Positions 18,172-27,242 of a stretch of 64,000 nucleotides of DNA are shown piece by piece; positions within the stretch are counted from its first letter, which is position 1, and every line of letters starts with the position of its first letter. The stretch comes from Streptomyces sp. NBC_00569 (lineage in GTDB: Bacteria > Actinomycetota > Actinomycetes > Streptomycetales > Streptomycetaceae): positions 4,885,501 to 4,949,500 of the forward strand of contig NZ_CP107783.1 in assembly GCF_036345255.1 (NCBI RefSeq), in the 5' to 3' direction. The position numbers and the translations under genes are program-made. The notes beneath the pieces were generated by a model. The model was given only the letters and a program-made list of their open reading frames with translations. It was not told where the DNA came from and made no database searches.

Positions 18172-18998
18172 ATCAGCCCGTGCTCCTTCAGGTAATCGAG
18201 CTGAGCCAGAACGGACAACTCGGCGGCCGGCCACAGGGACCGGTCCACAGCCGCGTACACATGGGCGACGATCTCCGACGCCGAGACATAACCGCTCTCG
18301 ACGGCGGTCTCGACCTGGGCGAGCCGGTTGGCGCGGTGGGCGAGGTAGAACTCGACGGCGCCCTGGGCGTCTTCGAGTACGGGCCCGTGCCCTGGCAGCA
18401 CCGTGTGGACCCCGTCGTCGACGGTGAGGGACCGCAGCCGCCGCAGCGAGTCGAGATAGTCCCCGAGCCGCCCGTCGGGATGGGCGACGACGGTGGTCCC
18501 GCGCCCGAGCACGGTGTCACCGGTCAGCACGGCCCGGTCGGCAGGCAGATGGAAACAGAGCGAATCAGCGGTATGCCCAGGAGCCGCGACAACACGCAGC
18601 TCAAGCCCGCCGACAGTCACCACATCCCCGCCCGCCAACCCCTCGTCCCCAAGACGCAGATCAGGATCGAGAGCCCGCACGTCGGTCCGGGTCAGCTCGG
18701 CGAACCTGCCGGCACCCTCGGCGTGATCGGGATGCCCATGCGTGAGGAGCGTCAGGGCGACGCGCTTGCCGGCAGCCTCGGCGACCGCGACCACATGCTC
18801 CAGATGCGCGTCGTCGAGCGGCCCGGGATCGATCACCACGGCAAGCTCGGAATCAGGCTCGGAAACGATCCACGTGTTGGTCCCGTCCAGGGTCATCGCG
18901 GAGGCGTTCGGAGCCAGCACGTTGACCGCGCGCGCGGTGGCGGGCCCCGACAGCGCCCCGCCGCGGGGCTGTCCGGGAAGGGCTGCGGCTTCGGTCAT
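18168..18998 (-). CDS. MBL-fold metallohydrolase
   Basis: The 276-residue protein has THGHPDH near residue 86, the HxHxDH zinc site. GHT near 135, GDTVLG near 157 and PGHGP near 195 supply the other ligands. NTWIVSEPDSELAVVIDPG near the start and a C-terminal helical part (residues 205-276) resemble LACTB2-like endoribonuclease or hydrolase proteins. The ATG overlaps the stop of the upstream Nudix gene (TGA within ATGA), so the two are translated together. Confidence 0.85.
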   Translation of the reverse strand: MTEAAALPGQPRGGALSGPATARAVNVLAPNASAMTLDGTNTWIVSEPDSELAVVIDPGPLDDAHLEHVVAVAEAAGKRVALTLLTHGHPDHAEGAGRFAELTRTDVRALDPDLRLGDEGLAGGDVVTVGGLELRVVAAPGHTADSLCFHLPADRAVLTGDTVLGRGTTVVAHPDGRLGDYLDSLRRLRSLTVDDGVHTVLPGHGPVLEDAQGAVEFYLAHRANRLAQVETAVESGYVSASEIVAHVYAAVDRSLWPAAELSVLAQLDYLKEHGLI

Positions 18999-19870
18999 GC
19001 GGAGGTTCCCCCGGACGCGGTCGGAATGTGCTTGGTGAACTCATCATGACCGGGCCAGGACAGAACAATCTCCCCACCCTCCAGCCGGGCCTGAGCGAGC
19101 ACAGGGGAGAGATCCTGCGCCGCGGCCCCCGCAAGGGCACCCTCGGCGCTGTCGAAACCGGTCAGCGCCCGCAGCGTCGCGATCGTGGGCGGCATCATCA
19201 TGAGCTCGCCCTTGTCGTACCCCTCGGCAGCCTGTTCGGGCCGGATCCACACGGTCCGATCGGCTTCGGTGGAGGCGTTACGGGTGCGCTGCCCCTCGGG
19301 CAGGGCGGCGACGAAGAACCAGGTGTCGTACCGCCGGGGCTCGAACTCGGGCGTGATCCACCGCGCCCAGGCGCCCAGCAGATCGGACCGCAGAACCAGC
19401 TCGCGCCGCCCGAGGAACTCCCCGAACGACAACTCCCGCCGGACGAGCGCCTCCCGGTCGGCCTCCCAGGACTCCCCGGTCGTGTCCCCCACCACGGACG
19501 ACGCATCGGGCCCGGCGAGCAGCACGCCCGCCTCCTCGTAGGTCTCCCGCACGGCGGCACACACGATCGCCTGCGCCGACTTCTCGTCCACGCCGAGCCG
19601 CGCCGCCCACGCCGCACGCGAGGGTCCGCCCCACCGCACGACCGACTCGTCGTCACGGGGATCCACACCCCCGCCCGGATACGCGTACGCGCCCCCGGCG
19701 AAAGCCATGGAGGCGCGTCGACGCAGCATATGCACTTCGGGACCGGCGACCGCGTCCCGCAGAAGCATGACGGTCGCGGCCCGCCGCGGCACGGCGGCCG
19801 CCAGCTCACCCGCCGCGAGCGCACGAATCCGCTCGGGCCACTCCGGTGGATACCACTGCCCATTCGCCAT
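18995..19870 (-). CDS. Nudix hydrolase, NUDT19-like
   Basis: The protein has 291 residues. MLRRRASMAFAGGAYAYPGGGVDP leads into a stretched Nudix box whose second half is AAVRETYEEAGVLL near residue 107. The long insert between the Gly loop and the REx2EE helix is typical of the NUDT7/NUDT19 acyl-CoA group. It forms a two-gene operon with the MBL hydrolase. The substrate is probably a CoA derivative, by inference only. Confidence 0.8.
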   Translation of the reverse strand: MANGQWYPPEWPERIRALAAGELAAAVPRRAATVMLLRDAVAGPEVHMLRRRASMAFAGGAYAYPGGGVDPRDDESVVRWGGPSRAAWAARLGVDEKSAQAIVCAAVRETYEEAGVLLAGPDASSVVGDTTGESWEADREALVRRELSFGEFLGRRELVLRSDLLGAWARWITPEFEPRRYDTWFFVAALPEGQRTRNASTEADRTVWIRPEQAAEGYDKGELMMMPPTIATLRALTGFDSAEGALAGAAAQDLSPVLAQARLEGGEIVLSWPGHDEFTKHIPTASGGTSA

Positions 19871-20378
19871 GGCCGGAGGCTATCCGCTACCAAGCGGATG
19901 TTCGAGAGCCACAGACGATCAAGTACGCCAGAGCCCCGAAGAACCCCACCGCCCCGCAACCGAACACAAGACAGCCGGACCCACGACCCACCCACCGACG
20001 GGCAGCGGCACACGAACCGAGAGAGACCGGCAGACCACCCACCGCCCCGCACCCACGCACGAACCGAGAGAGACCGGCAGACCACCCACCGACGGGCAGC
20101 CGCGTACGAGACGAGAGGGGCCGTGGCGGGATGTGCGCGCGGAGCCACCAGCACCACATGCGGGCGATTCGCTGGGCAGCGTAAGGCCGTAGAACAGCGA
20201 GCACGTACATCCCGGCGCGGCCCCGCCCTCACTTGGACGGAGCGCACCAGAACGGCCCCGGAGCCGACCCCAGGACCTCAACCGCCGCGACCCCGACCTC
20301 GGCCGAACCCTGAAGCCTCGAAACCCCGAACCTCGAACCCCGAACCTCGGCGGAGCGAACCTCGGCGGAGCGAACCAC
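19871..20378. repeat. Non-coding gap with short tandem repeats
   Basis: About 510 bases between the Nudix gene and ridA hold no convincing gene. A 33-base unit beginning ACGAACCGAGAGAG is repeated exactly at 20012-20044 and 20059-20091. A block containing CCCACCGACGGGCAGC occurs near 19990 and again near 20085. A 15-base unit, GAACCTCGGCGGAGC, is repeated in tandem at 20342-20356 and 20357-20371. All frames through it give low-complexity Arg/Pro/Thr or Gly/Val peptides. Confidence 0.7.
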
Positions 20379-20849
20379 TCAGGCCGAGACGAGCTCCACC
20401 TGAACCTCGACCTCAACAGGCGCGTCCAGCGGAAGAACGGCCACACCCACGGCGGACCGAGCGTGCACACCCTTCTCACCGAGAACCTCGGCGAAGAGCT
20501 CACTGGCCCCGTTCACCACACCCGGCTGCCCGGTGAAGTCGGGCGCGGAGGCAACAAACCCGACGACCTTCACAACACGGGCGACTCGATCGAGATCGCC
20601 GGCAACGGACTTCACCGCGGCGAGCGCGTTCAGCGCACACGTACGGGCCAGCTCCTTGGCCTGCTCGGCGGTGACCTCGGCCCCCACCTTCCCGGTGAGC
20701 GGAAGCTTCCCGTCCACCATCGGCAGCTGGCCAGCCGTGTACACGTACACACCGGACTGCACGGCCGGCTGGTAAGAGGCGAGCGGCGGCACGACCTCGG
20801 GCAGGGTCAGCCCGAGCTCGGCGAGGCGCGCGTCGACGACCCCGCTCAT
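20379..20849 (-). CDS. RidA-family protein
   Basis: The 156-residue protein starts at ATG 20849. YVYTAGQLPM near residue 37 and NALAAVKSVAGDLDRVARVVKVVGFVAS in the middle are RidA/YjgF features. The usual catalytic Arg region is replaced by HARSAVGVAVLPLDAPVEVEV near the end, where the Arg is present. Family members deaminate reactive enamines or imines. The length is a little over the usual 130 residues. Its ATG overlaps the TGA of the small DUF4177 gene. Confidence 0.88.
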   Translation of the reverse strand: MSGVVDARLAELGLTLPEVVPPLASYQPAVQSGVYVYTAGQLPMVDGKLPLTGKVGAEVTAEQAKELARTCALNALAAVKSVAGDLDRVARVVKVVGFVASAPDFTGQPGVVNGASELFAEVLGEKGVHARSAVGVAVLPLDAPVEVEVQVELVSA

Positions 20850-21004
20850 ACCTTCTCCCGCTTCAGGTAGGCCACGAGCTGCTCGGGGTTGTTCGGCCCG
20901 GGCACGACCTGGACGAGCTCCCAGCCGTCCTCGCCCCAGGTGTCCAGAATCTGCTTGGTCGCGTGCACGAGAAGGGGCACGGTCGCGTATTCCCACTTGG
21001 TCAT
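20846..21004 (-). CDS. Small DUF4177-type protein, 52 residues
   Basis: The ATG at 21004 begins MTKWEYATVPLLVHATKQIL. GEDGWELVQVVPG follows, the usual pattern of DUF4177 proteins. It is co-translated with ridA through a TGA/ATG overlap. A divergent Get3-like gene starts 82 bases away. The function is unknown. Confidence 0.85.
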   Translation of the reverse strand: MTKWEYATVPLLVHATKQILDTWGEDGWELVQVVPGPNNPEQLVAYLKREKV

Positions 21005-21085
21005 ACGGCCGACTGTAGCCGCTGGACCGGCGATGACCGACAGCCTCCTGCGTAGCCCGCGCGCGGACTGGTTAGGCTCGAAGAC

Positions 21086-22063
21086 GTGAGCAGGCTCCAG
21101 GTCGTCAGCGGCAAGGGCGGTACCGGAAAGACCACGGTCGCCGCCGCACTGGCGCTCGCCCTCGCCACCGAGGGCAAGCGCACTCTCCTGGTGGAGGTGG
21201 AAGGACGTCAGGGCATCGCACAGCTCTTCGAGACGGAAGCGCTGCCGTACGAGGAACGGAAGATCGCGGTAGCCCCGGGGGGCGGCGAGGTGTTCGCACT
21301 CGCCATCGACCCGGAGCTGGCGCTGCTGGACTACCTCCAGATGTTCTACAAGCTGGGTGGCGCGGGCAGGGCGCTCAAAAAGCTGGGCGCGATCGACTTC
21401 GCGACAACGGTGGCGCCGGGCCTGAGGGACGTACTCCTGACGGGCAAGGCCTGCGAGGCGGTGCGCCGCAAGACGAAGCAGAACAAGTACACCTACGACT
21501 ATGTGGTGATGGACGCCCCGCCGACGGGCCGCATCACGCGGTTCCTGAACGTGAACGACGAGGTCGCGGGCCTGGCCAAGATCGGCCCGATACACAACCA
21601 GGCGCAGGCGGTCATGCGGGTCCTCAAGTCGCCTGAGACGGCAGTGCACTTGGTGACCTTGCTGGAGGAGATGCCGGTCCAGGAGACGTCGGACGGCATC
21701 GCGGAGCTGCAGGCCGCGAACCTCCCCGTGGGCCGGCTCATCGTGAACATGGTGCGCCCGGCAGTCCTCGACGAGGCCGAACTGGCGCTGGCGCAGGGCG
21801 GCGTGCCCCGGACGGCCGTCGCCAAGTCCCTGTCCGCGGCGGGCCTGGGCGGCGCCCGCAGAGGCGGCAACGCCGAACGACTGGTGACCCCTCTCCTCGA
21901 CCAGGCTGCGGAGTACGCGGAACGGCACGAGCTGGAGCGCAGCCAGCGCGCGGTGCTGGCAGATTCCGGCCTGCCCCTGCACGAACTGCCGCTGCTGACC
22001 GAGGGGATGGACCTGGCGGGCCTGTACCGGCTGGCCACGGAACTGCGGAAGCAAGGGATCTAG
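21086..22063 (+). CDS. ArsA/Get3-family ATPase, first of two paralogues
   Basis: The 325-residue protein starts at GTG 21086. The deviant Walker A is GKGGTGKTT at residues 9-17, and VVMDAPPTGRITRFL near 144 is the switch II region. ETSDGIAEL and LIVNMVRP lie where the family has its adenine-binding motifs. Related proteins insert tail-anchored membrane proteins or drive arsenite export, but no arsenic genes are nearby. It is followed six bases later by a second copy, and the pair may act as a heterodimer. Confidence 0.88.
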   Translation: MSRLQVVSGKGGTGKTTVAAALALALATEGKRTLLVEVEGRQGIAQLFETEALPYEERKIAVAPGGGEVFALAIDPELALLDYLQMFYKLGGAGRALKKLGAIDFATTVAPGLRDVLLTGKACEAVRRKTKQNKYTYDYVVMDAPPTGRITRFLNVNDEVAGLAKIGPIHNQAQAVMRVLKSPETAVHLVTLLEEMPVQETSDGIAELQAANLPVGRLIVNMVRPAVLDEAELALAQGGVPRTAVAKSLSAAGLGGARRGGNAERLVTPLLDQAAEYAERHELERSQRAVLADSGLPLHELPLLTEGMDLAGLYRLATELRKQGI

Positions 22064-22069
22064 AGACAC

Positions 22070-23473
22070 ATGACGTCGTCCCTGAGCCTGAACGCGACAG
22101 ACACCCACGTACTCGACGTGGACCCACTCATCGACGACCCCAGGACGCGCATCGTGGTGTGCTGCGGCTCCGGCGGCGTCGGCAAGACGACGACGGCGGC
22201 GGCGCTCGGCCTGCGCGCCGCGGAGCGCGGCCGCAAGGTGGTCGTGCTGACGATCGACCCGGCCCGCAGGCTGGCCCAGTCGATGGGCATCGACTCGCTG
22301 GACAACACACCGCGCCGCGTGAAGGGCATCGACGACACGGCGGGCGGCGAACTGCACGCGATGATGCTCGACATGAAGCGGACGTTCGACGAGATCGTCG
22401 AGGCGCACGCGGACGGCCAGCGGGCCGAGGCGATTCTGGGCAATCCCTTCTACCAGTCGCTCTCGGCGGGCTTCGCGGGCACGCAGGAGTACATGGCGAT
22501 GGAGAAGCTGGGCCAGCTGCGGGCCCAGGACGAGTGGGACCTGATCGTCGTCGACACGCCTCCGTCCCGCTCGGCGCTCGACTTCCTGGACGCGCCGAAA
22601 CGTCTCGGCTCGTTCCTGGACGGCAAGCTGATCCGGGTCCTGATGGCGCCGGCGAAGGTCGGCGGCCGGGCCGGCATGAAGTTCCTGAACGTCGGGATGT
22701 CGATGATGACGGGCGCGCTCGGGAAGCTGCTGGGCGGCCAACTCCTGCGTGACGTACAGACATTCGTGGCGGCGATGGACACGATGTTCGGCGGCTTCCG
22801 CACACGCGCCGACGCGACCTACAAGCTGCTCCAGGCCCCCGGTACGGCGTTCCTGGTGGTGGCGGCGCCGGAGCGGGACGCGCTGCGCGAGGCGGCGTAC
22901 TTCGTGGAGCGCCTCGCCGCGGAGGACATGCCGTTGGCCGGGCTCGTACTGAACCGGGTGCATGGCAGCGGTGCCGCGCAGCTGTCGGCCGAACGTGCGC
23001 TCGCCGCCGCAGAAAATCTTGACGAGCGCGGCATTGTGGATCAGGGGGGCGGGAATGTAGAGCTGCGTACCTCTCCCGAAGCAGGCTCCCCCGCCTCAGT
23101 AAGGGACACGCCCGACGAGCATGCCCAGACGCCGGACAAAACCCCACACAACGCACCCGCAACGAAACCCGCACCCGACTCGCAGGCCACAGACATGCCT
23201 GCCGGTGCGACCACTGACGACGCACCCGCAGACCAGGCGACCACCGATCGAACGGCCACGGACCAACTCACGGCAGGGCTGCTGCGATTGCACGCGGAAC
23301 GCATGCAGCTGCTGGCACGCGAGCAGCGCACACGCGACCGCTTCGCGGCGCTCCACCCGGAGGTGGCGGTCACCGAAGTCGGCGCCCTGCCCGGAGATGT
23401 GCACGACCTGGCAGGCCTCAGGAGCATCGGGGACCGGCTCGCGGCCGGTGCGGACCCGGCCGGAGCTGCGTGA
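22070..23473 (+). CDS. ArsA/Get3-family ATPase, second paralogue with a disordered insert
   Basis: The 467-residue protein starts at ATG 22070. Walker A is CGSGGVGKTTT at residues 26-36, and VVDTPPSRSALDFLD near 162 is switch II. Residues about 315-405 form a low-complexity insert rich in Ala, Thr, Pro and Asp (DEHAQTPDKTPHNAPATKP). Its base use is less GC-biased than the rest. A helical C-terminal end follows (LRLHAERMQLLAREQRTRD). It lies upstream of, and convergent with, wblA. Confidence 0.87.
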   Translation: MTSSLSLNATDTHVLDVDPLIDDPRTRIVVCCGSGGVGKTTTAAALGLRAAERGRKVVVLTIDPARRLAQSMGIDSLDNTPRRVKGIDDTAGGELHAMMLDMKRTFDEIVEAHADGQRAEAILGNPFYQSLSAGFAGTQEYMAMEKLGQLRAQDEWDLIVVDTPPSRSALDFLDAPKRLGSFLDGKLIRVLMAPAKVGGRAGMKFLNVGMSMMTGALGKLLGGQLLRDVQTFVAAMDTMFGGFRTRADATYKLLQAPGTAFLVVAAPERDALREAAYFVERLAAEDMPLAGLVLNRVHGSGAAQLSAERALAAAENLDERGIVDQGGGNVELRTSPEAGSPASVRDTPDEHAQTPDKTPHNAPATKPAPDSQATDMPAGATTDDAPADQATTDRTATDQLTAGLLRLHAERMQLLAREQRTRDRFAALHPEVAVTEVGALPGDVHDLAGLRSIGDRLAAGADPAGAA

Positions 23474-23551
23474 GCCGTTCGGACGTCTCCCGAGGTGCGG
23501 GCCATCACACGGCTCGCACCCCTCGGGCGTCCTCGAGGGAGCTCGGCCCCC

Positions 23552-23896
23552 TCACCCCACGGCGGCGTACCTCTCGTACGTCTCGTCGTCATCCATGTCC
23601 ACGGGCAGCAGGCCCGCACCGCGCTCGTACTCCGTACGAGCCGTCTCGAGCAGCCGGCGCCACGAGGTGACGGTGGGACGCCGGCGCAGAAGTGCGCGGC
23701 GTTCCCGCTCAGTCATGCCACCCCACACGCCGAACTCGACGCGGTTGTCCAGCGCGTCGGCCAGGCACTCGGTCCGCACCGGGCATCCGGTGCACACCGC
23801 CTTCGCCCGGTTCTGCGCTGCTCCTTGAACGAACAGTTCATCTGGATCGGTAGTGCGGCAGGCCGCCTGCGCACTCCAGTCGGTTACCCAGCCCAT
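23552..23896 (-). CDS. wblA: WblA, WhiB-like iron-sulfur regulator
   Basis: From ATG 23896 the protein has 114 residues. Four Cys bind a 4Fe-4S cluster: one in AACRTTDP near residue 13, then CTGCPVRTEC in the middle. The G(V/I)WGG turn is present as GVWGGMTERERRALLRR, followed by a basic DNA-binding tail. WblA triggers the move from aerial growth to sporulation and represses antibiotic production. An in-frame ATG 19 codons upstream (MNMPLPPWG) is an alternative start. The two Get3-like genes beside it match the S. coelicolor SCO3577-3579 arrangement as I recall it. Confidence 0.95.
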   Translation of the reverse strand: MGWVTDWSAQAACRTTDPDELFVQGAAQNRAKAVCTGCPVRTECLADALDNRVEFGVWGGMTERERRALLRRRPTVTSWRRLLETARTEYERGAGLLPVDMDDDETYERYAAVG

Positions 23897-24324
23897 ACCG
23901 GCGCCGTCCTCTCCCGAATCGAGGCTCCCCCACGGCGGCAGCGGCATATTCACCGCCGCCAGTTGAGGACGTTACGGAAGGTGGGCACAGCGCAACACCC
24001 CCTTCGGGCCCAATCTTGAATGGCCCGAACGGACTATGCGTAAGCGGCAGATCACCCGACGGAGTGAGCCGAGGGCATGCGCGACAAACCCGGCAAACCA
24101 GGGTGTTCCAGTTGAGTCACAGCGGACACCGGGTGACACTCAAGGCGGTTTCGGACACGCCCACACCGACCATGGAAGGACCGCGGCGGAGTGGTGAGAT
24201 GACTACCGGAACGATTCGGGTTCGCCGGACGTCTTGATACGTGACCGCACTGCTGTGACAGTTGAGTGCAGCTTAGGCCAAGGCATATACGCCTGTCCGG
24301 AGAATCAGAACGTAGGCTGCCCTC
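23897..24324. promoter_or_regulatory. Long divergent control region between wblA and the PBP gene
   Basis: This 428-base stretch holds no gene I can support. A large control region is expected for wblA, which is developmentally regulated. I could not assign operators for BldD, WblA itself or other regulators by eye. Confidence 0.5.
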
Positions 24325-26547
24325 ATGGGAAAGAAGCGCTCGGGCGGTGGACTGTCACCGACCCAGCAGGCCGCCAAGTTCCTTGGTGTCAGTGTCCTAG
24401 CGGGAGCCGTCCTCGCCGGAATCGCGCTGCCCGCAGCAGGCGCGCTCGGCCTCGCGGCGAAGGGCTCGGTCGAGGGTTTCGACGAGATCCCGGCCAATCT
24501 CAAGCAGCCGCCGCTCAGTCAGCGCACCACGATCCTGGACAACAAGGGCGGCGCGATCGCGACGGTCTACTCGCGCGACCGCACAGTGGTGCCCCTCAAG
24601 AACATCTCGCCGTACATGCAGAAGGCGCTCGTCGCGATCGAGGACTCGCGGTTCTACGAGCACGGCGCCGTCGACCTGAAGGGCATCCTGCGCGCGATCA
24701 ACGAGAACGCGCAGAGCGGCGGTGTCGCGCAGGGCGCGTCCACGCTCACCCAGCAGTACGTGAAGAACGTCTTCATGGAGGAGGCCGGCGACGACCCGAC
24801 GAAGCTCGCCCAGGCCACCCAGCAGACGATCGGCCGCAAGGTCCGCGAACTGAAGTACGCCATCCAGCTCGAGGACAAGCTCGGCAAGAAGCGCATCCTC
24901 GCCAACTACCTGAACATCACGTACTTCGGTGAGCAGGCGTACGGCGTCGAGGCGGCCTCGCAGCGGTACTTCTCCAAGTCGGCGAAGAACCTGACGATGG
25001 AGGAGTCGGCGATGCTGGCCGGCATCGTCCAGTCCCCGAGCCGCTACGACCCCGTCAACGACGAGGAAGAGGCCACCAAGCGACGGAACGTCGTGCTCCA
25101 GCGGATGGCCGAGACGCACGACATCTCCCAGGACGAGGCGGACCGCGCCAAGGAGAAGCCGCTCGGCCTGAAGATCAGCAGGCCGCAGAACGGCTGCATC
25201 ACGGCGGTCAAGGGCGCGGGCTTCTTCTGCGACTACGTGCGCGAGGTCTTCCTCACCGACCCCGTCTTCGGCAAGACGAAGGAAGCGCGGGCGAAGCTCT
25301 GGAACCGCGGCGGCCTGAGGGTGCAGACCACCCTCGACCCACAGACGCAGGAATCGGTGCAGGCGTCGATCAAGGATCACGTCTACCAGACGGACAAGGT
25401 CGCGACGGCGGCCACGTTCGTCGAGCCGGGCACCGGCAAGATCCTCGGCATGGGCCAGTCGAAGCCGTACGGCTTCGGCAAGAACGAGACGCAGATCAAC
25501 TACTCGGTCAACCGCCAGATGAGCGGGTCGAACTTCGGCTTCCCGACGGGTTCGACGTTCAAGCCGTTCCTCGCCGCCGCCGCCCTGGAGCAGGGCACCC
25601 CGGTGACGAAGTCGTATCCGGCGCCGTACCGGATGCCGTATCCGAAGTCCGTCCAGACGTGCAGCGGCAAGCCGTGGGTGAACAACGGCGGCTTCACCGT
25701 GGAGAACGAGAACGAGTCGGAGCGCGGTCCGTACGCGCTGGAGGAGGCGATGGCGAAGTCCATCAACACCTACTTCGTGCAGATGATCGGCGACACCGGC
25801 ATGTGCCCCGTGATGGACATGGCCGACAAGCTCGGCGTCGTCCAGGGCAACGGCGACAAGCTCCCCGAGGTCCCGGCCATCGTCCTCGGTTCCAAGGGCA
25901 TCTCGCCGCTGACCATGGCGAGCGCGTACGCCGCCTTCGCCAACCGCGGCACGTACTGCACGCCGGTCGCCATCGAGTCGATCACGGCCCCCGGCGACAA
26001 GTCGCTGCCGGTGCCGAAGTCGTCGTGCTCGCGCGCGATGACCACGAAGACCGCCGACGCCATCAACACCCTGCTGAGCGGCGTGATCGACTCCGGTACG
26101 GGCAAGGAGGCCGGCCTGACCGACCGGGACAACGCGGGCAAGACCGGTACGACCGACAGCCGTAAGAACGCCTGGTTCGTGGGGTACACGCCGAACCTGT
26201 CCGGCGCGGTCTGGGTCGGCAGCGCCCTGCAGAACGTCCCGATGGTGAACATCCCCATCGGGGGCCAGTACCACGCCAAGGTCTACGGCGCCGACACCCC
26301 GGGTCCGATCTGGCGGGACGCCATGGTCGGCGCCCTCTCCGGCAAGCCGTCCCCCGACTTCAACCTGATCGACATCCCCGACCCGGACAGGGACAGGGGC
26401 CGGGACGGGGACGGGGACCCGGACGAGGACCCCGGCCAGGGCGACGGAAGCCCGGGCAGCAACGGCAACAAGAACCCCTTCCCCGGCATCTCCCTCCCGC
26501 CGGGCGTCCTCGGCGGCGGCAACGGGCACGGCGGCGGACACCGCTGA
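24325..26547 (+). CDS. Class A penicillin-binding protein
   Basis: The 740-residue protein has a short cytoplasmic start and one membrane segment at about 18-45. A glycosyltransferase-51 domain follows, with catalytic Glu in IEDSRFYEHG near 107 and GASTLTQQYVKN near 140. The transpeptidase domain has STFK near 409-412 (nucleophile Ser), SIN near 478 and KTGT near 605. The last 75 residues are an Asp/Gly/Pro-rich tail. It polymerises and cross-links peptidoglycan. The gene faces away from wblA and has its own strong terminator. Confidence 0.95.
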   Translation: MGKKRSGGGLSPTQQAAKFLGVSVLAGAVLAGIALPAAGALGLAAKGSVEGFDEIPANLKQPPLSQRTTILDNKGGAIATVYSRDRTVVPLKNISPYMQKALVAIEDSRFYEHGAVDLKGILRAINENAQSGGVAQGASTLTQQYVKNVFMEEAGDDPTKLAQATQQTIGRKVRELKYAIQLEDKLGKKRILANYLNITYFGEQAYGVEAASQRYFSKSAKNLTMEESAMLAGIVQSPSRYDPVNDEEEATKRRNVVLQRMAETHDISQDEADRAKEKPLGLKISRPQNGCITAVKGAGFFCDYVREVFLTDPVFGKTKEARAKLWNRGGLRVQTTLDPQTQESVQASIKDHVYQTDKVATAATFVEPGTGKILGMGQSKPYGFGKNETQINYSVNRQMSGSNFGFPTGSTFKPFLAAAALEQGTPVTKSYPAPYRMPYPKSVQTCSGKPWVNNGGFTVENENESERGPYALEEAMAKSINTYFVQMIGDTGMCPVMDMADKLGVVQGNGDKLPEVPAIVLGSKGISPLTMASAYAAFANRGTYCTPVAIESITAPGDKSLPVPKSSCSRAMTTKTADAINTLLSGVIDSGTGKEAGLTDRDNAGKTGTTDSRKNAWFVGYTPNLSGAVWVGSALQNVPMVNIPIGGQYHAKVYGADTPGPIWRDAMVGALSGKPSPDFNLIDIPDPDRDRGRDGDGDPDEDPGQGDGSPGSNGNKNPFPGISLPPGVLGGGNGHGGGHR

Positions 26548-26590
26548 GTCGCATGCGGCCGAGGCGGATGCGCCTTGGACGGTGACGGTA

Positions 26591-26632
26591 CGCCGATGGG
26601 GCGCCCCCTTTGTCGGGGGCGCCCCATCGGCG
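26591..26632. terminator. Perfect 18-bp terminator hairpin after the PBP gene
   Basis: The arm at 26591-26608 (CGCCGATGGGGCGCCCCC) pairs exactly with 26615-26632 around the loop TTTGTC. It lies between convergent genes and can serve both strands. Confidence 0.88.
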
Positions 26633-26701
26633 TATGTGCTGTGCGGGTGAGGGCGGCGACGGCGGCGAAACGCGCGGCTCAGCCCCGGCTCACCCTCCCG
26701 C

Positions 26702-27166
26702 TCAGCCGGCGAGCAGCTGCTTCACGACGGCGGCCACGCGGCCACCCTCCGCCAGGCCCGCGACCTTCGGGTTCACGATCTTCATGACCTGACCCATGGC
26801 GCGCGGCCCCTCGGCGCCGGCCGCCTTCGCCTCCTCGACCGCCTGGGCGACGATCTGGTGCAGCTCGTCGTCGGAGAGCTGCTTGGGCAGGTACTCGGCG
26901 AGCACCACACCCTCCGCCTTCTCCCGCTCGGCCTGCTCGGTGCGGCCGCCCTGCGCGAACGCCTCGGCGGCCTCGCGGCGCTTCTTCGCCTCGCGGGTGA
27001 TCACCTTCTGCACCTCGTCGTCGGAGAGCTCGCGCGCCGTCTTGCCCGCGACCTCCTCCTTCGTGATGGCGGAGAGGGTGAGCCGGAGCGTCGAGGAGCG
27101 CAGCTCGTCACGCCCCCGGATCGCGGCGGTGAGGTCTTCCTGCAGCTTCGACTTGAGCGTGGTCAT
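26702..27166 (-). CDS. GatB/YqeY-domain protein
   Basis: The 154-residue protein starts at ATG 27166. It is highly helical and charged. RSSTLRLTLSAITKEEVAG opens the domain, and the C-terminal part GPRAMGQVMKIVNPKVAGLAEGGRVAAVVKQLL matches the YqeY tail domain found in GatB amidotransferases. The free-standing protein has no firmly known role and may associate with tRNA. Confidence 0.88.
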   Translation of the reverse strand: MTTLKSKLQEDLTAAIRGRDELRSSTLRLTLSAITKEEVAGKTARELSDDEVQKVITREAKKRREAAEAFAQGGRTEQAEREKAEGVVLAEYLPKQLSDDELHQIVAQAVEEAKAAGAEGPRAMGQVMKIVNPKVAGLAEGGRVAAVVKQLLAG

Positions 27167-27242
27167 GCAGCGATTGTCGCAGGTACGCGATGCCCTACGC
27201 CCCTTGATTTCCGGGACCTGCCGGGTCTGACACGATGGGTGT

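Noticed and set aside
20846..22963. A 705-codon minus-strand frame covering both Get3-like genes
   Set aside because: It is antisense to two clear ATPases. Only its last 52 codons, the DUF4177 protein, are real.
24397..26541. A 714-codon minus-strand frame opposite the PBP gene
   Set aside because: The plus strand has complete PBP motifs and the antisense protein is Arg/Leu/Val-rich with no domain.
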